Assembly: GCA_025331565.1 (NCBI GenBank) | Contig: JAFREQ010000100.1 | Span: 434,001-498,000 of the forward strand | Length of the DNA: 64,000 nucleotides | Reading direction: 5' to 3' | DNA from: Holacanthus passer | Taxonomy: Eukaryota > Chordata > Actinopteri > Pomacanthidae | Shown: positions 38,871 through 51,800 of the stretch, in pieces | Numbering within the stretch: the first letter of the stretch is position 1 | Layout: the number at the start of each line of letters is the position of its first letter | Notes under the pieces: model-generated | Told to the model about the DNA's origin: nothing | Seen by the model: only the letters and a program-made list of their open reading frames with translations | Database searches by the model: none | Position numbers and translations under genes: made by a program

Positions 38871-39422
38871 GTCAGAAGAGGTGAATTTAAGAAGTTACGA
38901 GTTAAGCTCAGACAAATGTTATCTAAAGACTGTGCAGACCCAGTGAAAGTGTTTCTATCAAAACGGTGGCCCCGCCCCCTAGAATCACGCTACTCAAATT
39001 GGTACGGTAACCTAGAAGGTCCAAAGAACTAAAAAGCGTATAATACACTGCATTTACCCGCTATAAACAAAGCACAAACAATATATCCGCCATTAATTAG
39101 CTGCTGTTTTTAAAATTGTATTTGCATCGTTTAAGACCAAACTGGCATGAAACTGTGCTAGAAATAAAAAAGATCGAGCAGGCAGCTTACACTTGTATCC
39201 TAGCAACGAATGAAATCTCCTTCGGCTTCCAATCATATTAATGCTAACTGATGATTGACGCGTAAGTGACCAATCAGATGTTTGCAAACGAAACCGTCCC
39301 ACCCGCACCGCTTTGAATTGTGGGATTGTATACTGAAACTATCTTTTCTGTGGCTTCGTTTTGATAACTGTTTTTACATATTCACGCGCATTTCGTTACA
39401 CCACCTCACTGGAGGAAGAAAA
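38871..39422. promoter_or_regulatory. Divergent cryl1/ift88 promoter region
   Basis: Only 552 bp separate the two start codons, and the genes point away from each other, so the promoters must be shared or adjacent. Visible elements are a GC box (CCCCGCCCCC, about 38970-38979), CCAAT motifs at 39229-39233 and 39270-39274 (the latter in GACCAATCAG), and an X-box-like site at 39195-39207. No TATA box is evident. The 5' UTRs of both genes also lie here. Confidence 0.7.
39195..39207 (+). promoter_or_regulatory. ift88: X-box-like (RFX) site upstream of ift88
   Basis: GTATCC-T-AGCAAC resembles the imperfect palindrome bound by RFX factors, which control many ciliary genes. The right half AGCAAC fits the consensus; the left half has one deviation (A at the third base). 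It lies 216 bp before the ift88 ATG, a usual distance. Assigned by eye. Confidence 0.45.
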
Positions 39423-39802
39423 ATGGAAAATGTGCATCTGGCTGTGGAGGAGGATGATCTTTATTCGGGTTACAACGACTATAATCCAACATTTGATTCC
39501 GAGGTGCGTTACATGCTATGTTAGCTAGCTCTGAAGTTTGCAGTTAGTGAGCCTAAATCCGTTTGCATTCAAGTGTGCAGCTAACAGTGATACAACTAAT
39601 GCTACATACGATCTACACCACAAATTGTTTGAATTTATTAATTAGCTTGTTTGGGTAAAACGTTCACTTCTGCATTGGACAATGTGTATGTAAAGAATAA
39701 ACACTAACTATTGACCCCTTTCAAGGAGTTGGATAATGATGTGGGCTTCCAGCAAGCAGTGAGGACAAGTCATGGAAGAAGACCTCCAGTGAGTAGGAAT
39801 TG

Positions 39803-39835
<33 letters not shown>

Positions 39836-42800
39836 TGAGTGAGAGAGAGAGAAAGCAAGGACGGAGAGAGAGACCTAGTGAGGATAAATTCTGTCCTAAC
39901 TGCTTATTCGTTAAGACTCACGAAATAATTATGTCCTAAATTATCCAGATGACTGCCAAATTTCCTGGCACTGCCATTGGAGCTCGGCCTTTAGCTTCTT
40001 CCTTTGGAGTAAGTACCATGAAATGGAATAGTTTTGAATGACTTGCCACACTTGTAGTTCAAGTAATTTTGTATAAAAAGGAGAGTCTTGCATACTGTTT
40101 TTCTTTTCAGTACTTTTATTGAATCAATACAAGCTAACATTCTGCTCCCTACAAACTTTCTTCAGAATTTTTTGTAAACATATAATGGCATGAATTAGAC
40201 AATAATGCACCTCTGTTTCACTGATGAATTCACTGGTACAAAGGTGCAGAAATAAAATAAGTGGGCTGCTATTAATGATTATTTTCATTATTGATCAAAT
40301 TACCAATTAGTGAAAATGCCTATCACAATATCCTAGAGCCCAACATGTCATCATCACATTGTTTGTTTGGTCCGACAACAAGCATTGCGTAAGACAGTCA
40401 AAGGCAATTCTCCCAATTGAGAAACTTGGGAATGTTTTAACACGTTTGTTTAATGATGACTGAAACAATTAACTGATTGTCAAAGTGGTTGCCAATGATT
40501 TTTCTGTTGATCAACTAATCAACAAAGCAGCTGAAGACAATGATTGTTTTCATTGTGATCTAGGTGAAAACAAATAACAGGTTAAAGTAACAACATACAC
40601 TCACTATAACCAAGATAACTATTACTTTAGATATACACTCTTATTAATGAACATATTGTCTCATATATGTCACATATTTGCTTGATGCTTTGTTAGGTCA
40701 ACAAGCCAAAATTATTCTCACCTATCTTATGCTTATTGTTTCATGAAGTCTCGGGTTCCTATGGCCTCTTCAATGGGCAGACCCATGACTGGAGCTGTGC
40801 AGGTGAGCAGGATTGACCACTCAAATATGCATTTAAGGTTCTGTGTAGTTTTTTTTATGCATTAGTCGACATTACTTAATCTAACTTCCTTAGTACTTAA
40901 TGTGAACAATTACTGATTTGACCAGTAAACATTTTATTATAGCTTATACTTTTACTGCTCACATCTGGCCAATATCATGTATTTAATCAAAGATGTCACG
41001 AAGTGTCATAAAAGTCAAAAGAACAAATAACAGCACAACGGACGTGAAATACAGACATCAAATCATAATAACAAACTCATGTAGTGTTCAGCATTGATAA
41101 TAACTGTGTAATTGCTAATTTCCTATTTTCAAATGTGACAGGATGGAGCTGCCCGACCAATGACTGCTGTCAGAGCAGCAGGTTACAGCTCCTTTCTGAC
41201 CCGTGGTGAGTTCAAAGGAGTCGCAAACAGAAATTGTCTAGTACAGCTATTTTAGTGATTCACTTTTGTTGCATATGTGTTGATTTGGATTACCACATGA
41301 TTAAGGTTTAGCTTGTGATTCTCTGGCTGCTCATTTTTGCTGTGTCTGCATTGTGGAAGTTAATCTACTGGAACAAACATAACTGGAGAGAGACAGTGTC
41401 AGCATGGCACAAGGAGCAGGAAGCAGGGGTGTTATTGATCTTTGTTCCTGGTTCTAATTTTTAAAAATCCAAGAAAATGTAGCTGTTTTTATTAGTATGA
41501 ATCTCTACATATATCTATAAGGATAGGTTGTGATTATGTAAACAATATAACATTCCTGATACACTAATGAATAGTATGATTTGTATTTTCAGGCTCCAAT
41601 TTTGACCCTCTGGGTCAGTCCAGAGGCCCTGCACCTCCACTTGAAGCAAAGAATGAGGACACGTGAGTTATTACTCTTTAAACAATGTTTGTTTCAATGT
41701 TTCTTTTATGATTATCCCTGCATCATGTAAGAGTCCCCTTAGCAGTGCCTGTGTATAGGTGCTTATAGGTGCTGTATCACATCTTTTAAAATAAGCATCA
41801 TAAGATGCATATTCCGTCATAATAATGAAGTATAATTCTTTTATCCAAATAAAATGTATAAGCGATTAATGTGACAAAATAACACATTATAGTGGAACTA
41901 AAAATAATTTATTTTTGACTACTTCTAATAAATAAATCCTGTCTATGTATGTATGTTTTTATGCCTGACCTGGTAGACTGTACATGTCACAAAGTGTCTC
42001 TCCACTATAAAAACCCTCTAACATTTTTTTTACTGAACTGTCTCTAAACAGCCATGTCTTGTGAAGCAGGTGGAGAAAAGCTTGTCCTTATTAAGCAGTG
42101 TTATCACCCATTGTATTGCTATATCTGTGGTCTTGCAGACCCGAGGAGAAGATCAAGATCCTGGAAAAGAAAGTGAATGACCTGATAGAGGAGAGCTGCA
42201 TGGCACAGAGCATGGGAGCCTTACAACTGGTTGGACTCTGTTATTCTTTAACTTACTGTTTAGTAATAGTGACTTTTTGAATTTGGAGAGAATGGCCTCC
42301 AAGTGAGGCAGTAAACAGCTATTCATTTTTCATTGTGTCAGCCCTATACTCCAACACACTGAACTGAGTATCAGGTTAAAGTGTTTCATCAGAGGTCCCT
42401 TACATTTTTTACCAAATTCAACACTGTTACAAAGCTTTTTTCTCACCCGCTAATAGTTGAATTTAAAAAAGATAGTTGGCCAAAATACCTGAAGTTTATC
42501 ACCCTACCTATTTCAGTGTTTTTTCATGAATGGGATAAGTTACTGAATGAGACAACGGATTGACTTTGTGATTCATTGTGAAGTGCAACATAAATCAATT
42601 CTAACTGTGTGTGTGCATGTGTGATATGCTTCTACAGGCTCTTGAAAAAGCCAAAGAGGCAGGGAGGAAGGAGAGAGCACTGGTGAGACAGAGGGAACAG
42701 TCTGGCAATGCAGACCACATCAATTTAGACCTCACCTACTCTGTAAGTAAGGCTGCTGGATATCAATCTGTATATCTTAAGTGCCACTTTTTGAATAACC

Positions 42801-45800
42801 CCCTCCTTAAGCCTGGTTTTTGATAGTTATTTAAGGAAAAAAATGACCTGTTGTTGTTTTTTACAGTCTTAGGTATTATCTGTGAAACAAAAAAATGATG
42901 TCTTTAAAGAGATATGTGGTTACTTACTTAGTGTGAGAGTGTGGTGCTTTATACAAATAAGAGAGAGCAAGAGTTCTTCTAACAGTTCTCATGTAAAATA
43001 CCACGTGTTCTGTCCTGTACTATAGCTGCACTGCATTCTGGTCTGTTTGTTGGCTCTGGGGAGAAGCCGCGGTTTGATTCTGTGGGACTGACACCACAAC
43101 ATGACTATTTTTTTATGATTTTTTTCTTCTGCTATTAAACTCCGTTGTAGTGCTTGAAATATCTAGTTTTGATGTTAAATTGTCTTCAACTTTTCCAATT
43201 ATCTACTGGAATAAGAACGTATATCATCATCACTACTAACAGCTTTTATGTTCTTAACTAATGTACAATGATGCTTATTCATGTGTTTTAAGAAGACAGT
43301 GGGAATTCTATTTCTTTTCAAACTAATTGATGTTTTCATGCTAGAGGGAGATACAGTAAAGGAAGTATCTAGCAGGATGTTAGTTTGCCAGCTGGGTGCA
43401 TGTTTGTCTCTGCGAACTGTGCCCACATAGCTGAGTGGTTAAGCACACTGCCTCCAAAGGCACATAAAATTTTTAAGTTAGATTTTGTGAATCAGTTCCT
43501 GACTTCATTGTTTTCTATTATTTAATTTAAATATTAAATGTTTCTGTCATTACCAGGTTTTACTCAACCTTGCCAACCAGTGTGCGAACAATGAAATGTA
43601 CCCAGAGGCCCTACACAGCTACCAGGTCATTGTGAAGAATAAGATGTTCAGTAACGCAGGTGAGGAGACCACTCTGCTTCATATTCGTTACAGATGTGTT
43701 TAAAACCATGGCTGCACTCGTGAATTTGCAGGCACATTGTGCAGGCAGGACAGAAAATCCCATGTTTAAAATGGCTATAAAATTAAAGGTATCCCTTACT
43801 GTGATTCTGGTCTCACAGTGCAGCACTGGAGCACAAATTATCATGGTAACAACATTGTCAAAAACTAAGATTGTTTTGATAACGTATACCAAGTAAGTAT
43901 CCTACTGCATTTTCTGACTGAAATATTATTGTAAACTGTAGCACAGGGACAAGAATCATAAAAACAAGAAATAATTCTAACTAGCCACTAATTTAGCTTT
44001 TAGTATTTTATGAGAAGTAGTAACCTGACTGGAACAGAGTCATTGACCCGCCAGCTTTCTGGATACAGGCTGTTTGTCTTAAGGTCATCAACAGTTTTCA
44101 TTTTTATGTGTCAATGTCAGTATCCTCACTGACACAAAGACCAACTCGTGTTTTATGCATTGGACTTCTATGATATTATTTGTTAAACCATAGCAAAGTA
44201 CAACTGCTTTGCTATGGTTTTCCCTCAAACAATGTCTGTGCTGCTCCTCCAGGCCGTCTGAAAGTCAACATGGCCAACATCTACGTCAAACAGAAGAACT
44301 ACCCTAAAGCCATCAAGTTCTACCGAATGGCACTGGATCAGATCTCCAACGATCACAAGGAAATGAGAATCAAGATCATGCAGAACATTGGTGTGGTCTT
44401 TATCCGCATGGGCCAATACTCGGATGCCATAACATCTTTTGAGCATATCATGAGTGAGAGCCCCAACATCAAGACGGGCTTCAACCTTATCCTGTGCTAC
44501 TATGCCATTGGTGATAGGGAGAGGATGAAGAAAGCCTTTCAGAAGCTCATCTCTGTTCCTCTGGGCATTGATGATGAAGACAAGTACATCCCATCTAATG
44601 TGAGTTACAGTAATATATGGTTATTTATATACACATCAACTCATAGCATTTAGTAAACAAGTTATCCATCTATTATTATCTGAGACATGGCTGAAGTGAA
44701 GTTCAGCAATCATATTTCTACATCCATTTGGCCTTTAATTAATACATAGTTGCCCCTTGGCATTCATAGCTCTTACAATATCTGTCTTCCATAAGAGAGT
44801 TTCTTTCTCAGCCTCAGTCTGCTGAGAACTAATGCTGATGGACGAATCTGATACAGCTTTGTCTCTGATAACATGACACACCTGTTGGGAACTGGCAGTT
44901 AAACATTTTGACACAAGAAACAAAAAAAGTGTAGATAGAAACTATTCACTATAAACTCTTCACACTACTGTGTGGCATATCTCATAATGTCTTTTTCAGA
45001 TTAATTTACATTGTCCCAAAAAGCCTCCAACCTGATTTTTACGTGGCTGAAAATGCTGCTGATAATTAACTAAAAAAAATTCACTCTGTTGATGACTGCA
45101 GGGAAATTCCCTTTTGTCTCCTCCAACCTTACATTGACCAAGAATAACCTAATGTCTTCTTTCTTTTGTAGGTCACAACAGACCATATAATGCGTGTAAC
45201 ATGCCTGTAACCTAATGTAACCCTTGTTCTGTCATCTCCCTCAGGATGACACCACCTCAAATATGGTCATTGAGGCCATTAAGAACGACAAACTTCACCA
45301 GATGGAGAGAGATCTGTAAGAAAAATCTCACATACACAAACACACACTTGCCCTCAGCAAAACATGATCATCCTTACAAGCCACTGACATGTTGTCGACT
45401 GTACCAAAACACTTGCAGGCCGCATTTAGAATACAGTACTTTTTTTTAAGCATTTATTTTCTGAATTCCTGTCCTGTTTTCTCCCTGTATACTGTCCATA
45501 GAAAAGCCCTGGCTGAGAAGTTCATCATGACTGCAGCCAAGCTCATTGCTCCAGCCATTGAGACTTCTTTTGCTACTGGATTTGACTGGTTTGTCTGTTT
45601 TTTTTTTCATCTTAACATCTTAACACTAGAGGGCATACAAAAGAGAGTACAAGAGGACTTCAGCTCCATGACAGTCCTTTGAAGGACTCACTAACACAAA
45701 AACAGGATTTTCAAGGTGGCAACAGATATGTAGGTGTCATTTTAGATTTGACAGTATTGATAGGCATTATCTCCATAAATTAATGTTTAACTGTTTCAGA

Positions 45801-48800
45801 TGCTCAATCAATATCCTCTGTTTTGAGACTGGAAATCAAAAGTAGGGCAATGTCTTTGAATGTCTTCGAGTGTTTTCCTTTGGTGCAGTTCAACCTAATC
45901 AGATTTAAAATTGTCATGGATTTCCCAACCAGTTAGGTCACTCTAAGGGAAAATATGAAAACAATAATAACTCTTCGTCACTAGTTTTAAGATTTCTTTT
46001 GTACATGTATGAGCCACTAAAAGAGATAGCAGATAGCACTTTTTCAGATGAAGCTTAGATTCTTAGTGATTCAAGTTAATAGACCTTATTTTTTTTAGTG
46101 AAACATGGCACCAACCAAACAACTTTCTAAATCTGTGCTCACCACCTGGTTCCAATTACATTCATAGACACAGCACCACTGACCCCGGTGATGGTCTTGC
46201 TGTCATCCACCTTACTGCGTTTCCTGAAATTCCAGTGACTAATTTAAGCTCATTTGAATGCCTAGCCCTAAAGCTGAACGGCAATACTCTGTTCTTGCTG
46301 TTTTGATTTCATTTTGAGTCCACATTGCTCCTCATACTTGGAATTGGGGACCTGAACATTCATGTGGACAAACCTACCGATACTTATGCTTGTAACCAGT
46401 TTGATCTACTGGACTGCATTTACTTTTTCCCAGTATGTTGACTTCCCTACCCATAATGAAGATCATATTCTCGACCTAGTCTACACCTATGGTTAGCAAA
46501 TAAGACATGTAGAGGGCACCTTTCTGGACATGTCCAATCATAAACTACTTGCCCTCCTTCTTGACTGACTCCTGCTTCAAGCTGTTAATATGCACACAAT
46601 CCAACTCAGAAACCTCAGAAATCTTCACTATGCCCTCTTATTCAATGCTATATCAGAGCTCAGAGCAGAGCTGTGCCTCCGTTGGCTCCTCCATCCTTGA
46701 CTGGGTTGCTCCTCTGTGTCTTTTCCTTAACCAGGTCATCTCCCTGGTTTACAAAGGAACGGTGTACACTCAAAAACAAAGGTTGTCAGCTTAAGAGACA
46801 AGACAGAAAGTCTGGACTAACTATCCATTTATAAATATGTAAACAACACCAGATCTGCTACAATAATGCCTTGAAAGCTGCTAAGTCATCATACAACTCT
46901 CAACTAACAAATAACAGCTCCAGTTACGTACTTTACACTGGCTTCCTGTTCACTCCTGCACTGAGAACAAAATCCTCCATGATGATTACACATGCTATTT
47001 GCTGCAAGCATGAAATGATGTGATATGATGGATGAATTGTTCTACTGTTGTTTTTTAGGTGTGTGGACATGGTGAAGAGTTCTCAGTATGTTGAGCTTGC
47101 CAATGATCTAGAGATAAACAAAGCCATCACCTACCTCAGACAGAAAGACTTCAACCAGGTGACTGTTTGTCTCAACATTATAAAGGGCAATACCACTCAA
47201 TGTAGGCATCTCACTCCTTTAGGCTGCGGTTGTTGCCACAGTAGCAGCAAGGGAAGGGGAGCTACAAACTTCACAACCAACTGTTATTATTTTACTTCAA
47301 ATACATTTTTAGAGCTGAGTAGGAAATCTAAAAAATTCCTTGTAATGTGCCAAATTGGCAGACTAAATCAGTATTTTCCCATTTTAAAGCCAGAAGTTCA
47401 AACCAAACATTTAATGTAAATGCCTCGAGGTAAATTAATTAGCTAATTATATACAGTATAATATAATTACGGTATTAAGGTATGAACCAGTAGAATTAGT
47501 AGCCAGTCGTATTAGAGACTGGCTTTGCAGAAACAGAACATATTTGAGGTGCATATTTGTTTTTTTTATCATCGCTGTTATGGATTCTAAACCTGAAAAG
47601 GTACTTTCATTAAAGTTCAAAAATATGGTATATGTTGGGGAAACAGTTGCGTTTCTAAATTGTTTAAGTGAGTGGTATTTCCCTTTTAAAAATATATTTA
47701 AAATGTGAATTATCTTTTCTTTGTTGCATTTTTTTTTTGTTTTTTTCCATCTTTTTCACAACGTTGTGTTTCCATACAATTATTGGCCAGCGTTGTTTAT
47801 ATAAGTCAGTTTTCACTTGCTAAGGCTGTTTTGCAGCATCAGACTCAAATTTTCCCCTTCTCATCGCCCTCCATTCTCTCTTGCTTTTGTCTTGTTTCCT
47901 TCCCATCTGCATGCCTAAGGTTGAGGTATGTGTGCCTTTTGCTTCCATGTTAGAGTGTGTTGTTTTTTTCCCTGACATGTTACTACTTAAGCATGCTTTT
48001 TCCAAATAACAGCACTGCCAAGAGAAGTTGGAAAAGCAGTTATTGGTTAAAACCCACAGACCAGTAAGGAAAATCAATGGGCAAAAAGGAAATTATAATC
48101 ATGGTTCCTTCGTTAACAATATACCACTGAGTTCTCAAGATGCCAGTGGAGCTGCCCAGTGGCCAACGCTTTTTCCAATTCTGTACAACTGCAGTCGCCA
48201 ACTGTCTTGCACTGATGGGCTTTACGTCTATGGAACACCAAAATGTGCAGTATTAAATGCATAAAAAAGACATTATGAAATACATATCAATAAGTCGTTT
48301 AAAATATACAAATGAACCAACAATTTGTGAAATGATTTACGAAATCATTTAAAGTCAATTCATTGTTATAAAATGAAATGTTTCACTTTTAATTTTCATA
48401 ATTACTAGATATTTTTATTTCATTATAGACCGATTTTCAGCACATTTTTTGACACATTTCATGGAGAGTTTTATTTCATGTCATAAATTATTGTTCATTT
48501 ACATATTTTCCACAATGTACTTGTGATTATTTCATAATAATTTATTTATTTGATATTGAATACTTTGGAGTTCCATTTACATCTGATGCATGTGTGTGGT
48601 GCCTTTATACGCAGTGGTGGTGGTGTAACCTGCATTGGTGCAGATGTAGTAGCTGGTGGTTTGTCAAAATGCAAACTTTTACACACTAAATCTGTTGGAA
48701 AGTCTCCCCAGTACATTAATGCACTTAAAACAGCATAACAGCTAATTAAATGTCAATTAATTGTGTCATTTTTATCTGTAATATTAATGTTTGGGTTTAC

Positions 48801-51800
48801 TCTGTGTTTATGGTGGTTCTTCACTGGTCTTCACAACCTTATATACTGAAGTTTTCAAAATATACATTTAAGTGCACATTTATACATATTTGCTGATATA
48901 AAGAATATTTATTGAATATTTATTGTGATATTTCAGAATAGATGATACATGACACCAGAAGGTTCATATCACATCATGATTTGATCTTGAAAGTGTATCC
49001 AATTGTAAAAATCAAAGTGTGTAAGAATATTGTTTTCTGTGTTTATATGTGTTACATATTGGGGAAATTGGCTTGTACTTAAGTTTTACTTTATTGCTGT
49101 GTAACTTTTACTCTGACAGCTTTTTATTATGTGTTATCAGGCAGTGGAAACTCTGAAGACATTTGAGAAGAAGGACAGCAGAGTGAAGAGTGCTGCAGCT
49201 ACTAACCTCTCTTTCCTCTACTTCCTGGTAAGATCCCCTCATTGACTCATGACGTGACTCATAACATACATATAAAGAAAAGAAATAGGATTGGATTTCC
49301 TTTAGACGCTTAATGCCTAATTTATATCAAATATTTTCGCCATGAAATTGTTCAAGGACGCTTCAGCACAGTGGATGTTTGCTGTCAACTATATTTGAAG
49401 ATAAACTTCCCAGTTGTAAGGATAGCAGAATCCCAGCCCCCATTCTCTGTACCAACCTGCTACCAGTAGATGCTTCCCCTCTGATCTTTCGCCTGTTACA
49501 GGAAAAGGACTATGACCAGGCTGATCGATATGCTGACCTTGCCATGAACGCTGATCGCTACAACCCGGCGGCACTTATCAACAAAGGCAACACTGTGTTT
49601 GTCAAGCAAGACTATGAAAAGGCTGCAGAGTTCTACAAAGAAGCACTGAGGAATGATTCCTCCTGCACTGAGGCCCTCTATAACCTGGGTAACATCCGTG
49701 ATACAGTACTGTGATGGATAATACAGAGATGATTTACAGCGGAGTAACATTAACACAAAGTGTTCGTTGTTCATCCATTCATGTCTATCATGGACACTAT
49801 AATGTTCCCTCTCATAATGCGTGAATCATCTGGGAATGTTCTGAGAGATGTTCAAGTAAAATTGTGCCAATGAACTTTCTATAACAATCATTTGACATCA
49901 GTCTCTATCAGCAGCTGTGGATGTATGAGTCATTATCCTTTCAGTCTCTATGTGAGGTATAGATCATGTTAAAAGCAAATGACAATAAAAATGTCTCTAA
50001 AGAGAAGTCTCTCTCAGTTAGCTTCAATAGCTTTGAATCTAAATGTTGAACTGAAGCTCTATGTTGATTGACATTTTTTTGGCCCCTTTCCACTTGTACT
50101 AGGTCTAAGCTATAAGAGACTGAATCGTCTGGAGGAGGCCCTGGACTGCTTCCTGAAGCTCCATGCCATTCTGAGGAACAGTGCCCAAGTCATGTACCAG
50201 CTGGCCAACCTGTATCCTACTCATAACAAGTGTGATTTGTTATACATTATAGTATATGCGTTTGTCTGTGTGCCAGTGGGTTAACTGCTTCCAACTGTTG
50301 TGAGGAATGTGTCTGTGTTGGGATTCAAACCTGCATGTCTGTCCATTCCCATGTGAGAATCTTTTGGTCCTTGACTCATTGGCTCCATCTATGAGCTACT
50401 GAAGGATCCCCAACAGGCAATTGAGTGGTTGATGCAGGTCATTAGTGTAACTCCCACCGACCCTCAGGCACTGGCCAAACTGGGAGAGCTGCATGATGGC
50501 GAGGGGGACAAGTCCCAGGCTTTCCAGTACTACTATGAGGTACAACATGCATAATGAAATGTTTTCTGTCTGATTAATTAATTCATTTAACATTCCATTG
50601 ATTAACATCTCAGCACTGGTTACCAGTAGTACTCTGACGTTGTTGTCATCCAGTCCTACAGGTACTTCCCCTCCAACATCGATGTGATTGAGTGGCTAGG
50701 GGCTTACTACATCGAGACACAGTTCTGTGAGAAGGCCATTCAGTATTTTGAAAGAGCCACACTCATACAGTAAGTAACCGCAAGTCATATAGATGTGTAG
50801 AACTGATGTTCATTTCAGCAATATTCTGATCATTTCCAGCATAATGAAAAAACTGAGAGTCTTTTTTGGGTGAAGCCAAGTCCCAAGAGTTGTTCTATCA
50901 TGTTGAGAAATATCCGTGGAATAATATTATTTCTACATTTTTCTGCCATGATTACGTGTCTCATTTCATCTTGTTGTGTCAGTCTTCTTTCATCAACTTT
51001 GTCACGCTTGTTCTCATCTGGAAGTAGTTTCTTTATTGAACAAAGAGAACCAATGACTTGGTTTGCCTTCCTTTACCAATCTGTTTTTCTTAAAAAAAAA
51101 AAAAAAAAAACAAAGTTTAGTGCAGGCTTGTATGTTCATACTGACTGGATATCTCTGCTGTGTTTCTCAGGCCAACCCAGGTGAAGTGGCAGCTAATGGT
51201 GGCTAGCTCGTACAGAAGAAGTGGTAAGAAGGATTCTGTTCTTAACCATTCATGGCATAGTAAAATAGCATTTTACCACCTATTCTCTGTCAGTTTGATG
51301 CTTAAAAAAATCTAGTTAAAAGTAGGTTCACTCCCCATTAGAACTCCAAAACTTCTATCATGGACTATCATGTCCACGGTCCACAGGCAGCAGCTTAGTC
51401 ATTTACTGATAAAGGTTCATTCTGATCTAGTTTAGTTTGGTTTAGATGTGTTTTCACTGACTGTGTGGGAAACACTTCACAGTTTCATAACCATTTACTT
51501 TGTCTGTCTTTTAGTGAGTGCAATAGCGAAGAGTTCATATAAAGTTGTCAACAAGGAACCTTTTCTTTTTTCTTTACAGGAAACTACCAGAAAGCCCTTG
51601 AAACATATAAAGACATTCACTGCAAGTTTCCAGAAAATGTGGAATGTAATTCATCCAGTTTTGTCACACAATCTTCACCAGAACTCTTGACCAACATCAG
51701 ATGATTCATTAATCAGAGCGTTAAGAAAACAAAAACTGTGTGTGTTTGCCCAGGCCTGCGTTTCCTGGTGACGCTGTGCACACATATGGGGTTGAAGGAA

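Larger units (their letters stand above)
39504..44252 (+). other. ift88: ift88 introns 1-9
   Basis: Short to medium introns with ordinary AT-rich sequence. Intron 2 carries a (GT)n(GA)n microsatellite at about 39807-39851. Intron 9 ends with a perfect hairpin (44185-44220). A tRNA-head-like stretch (TAGCTGAGTGGTTAAG, about 43430-43445) in intron 8 lacks a B box. Confidence 0.6.

Noticed and set aside
43429..43465. tRNA-like stretch (TAGCTGAGTGGTTAAG)
   Set aside because: It resembles an A box, but no B box or acceptor stem follows; at most it is a truncated SINE head.
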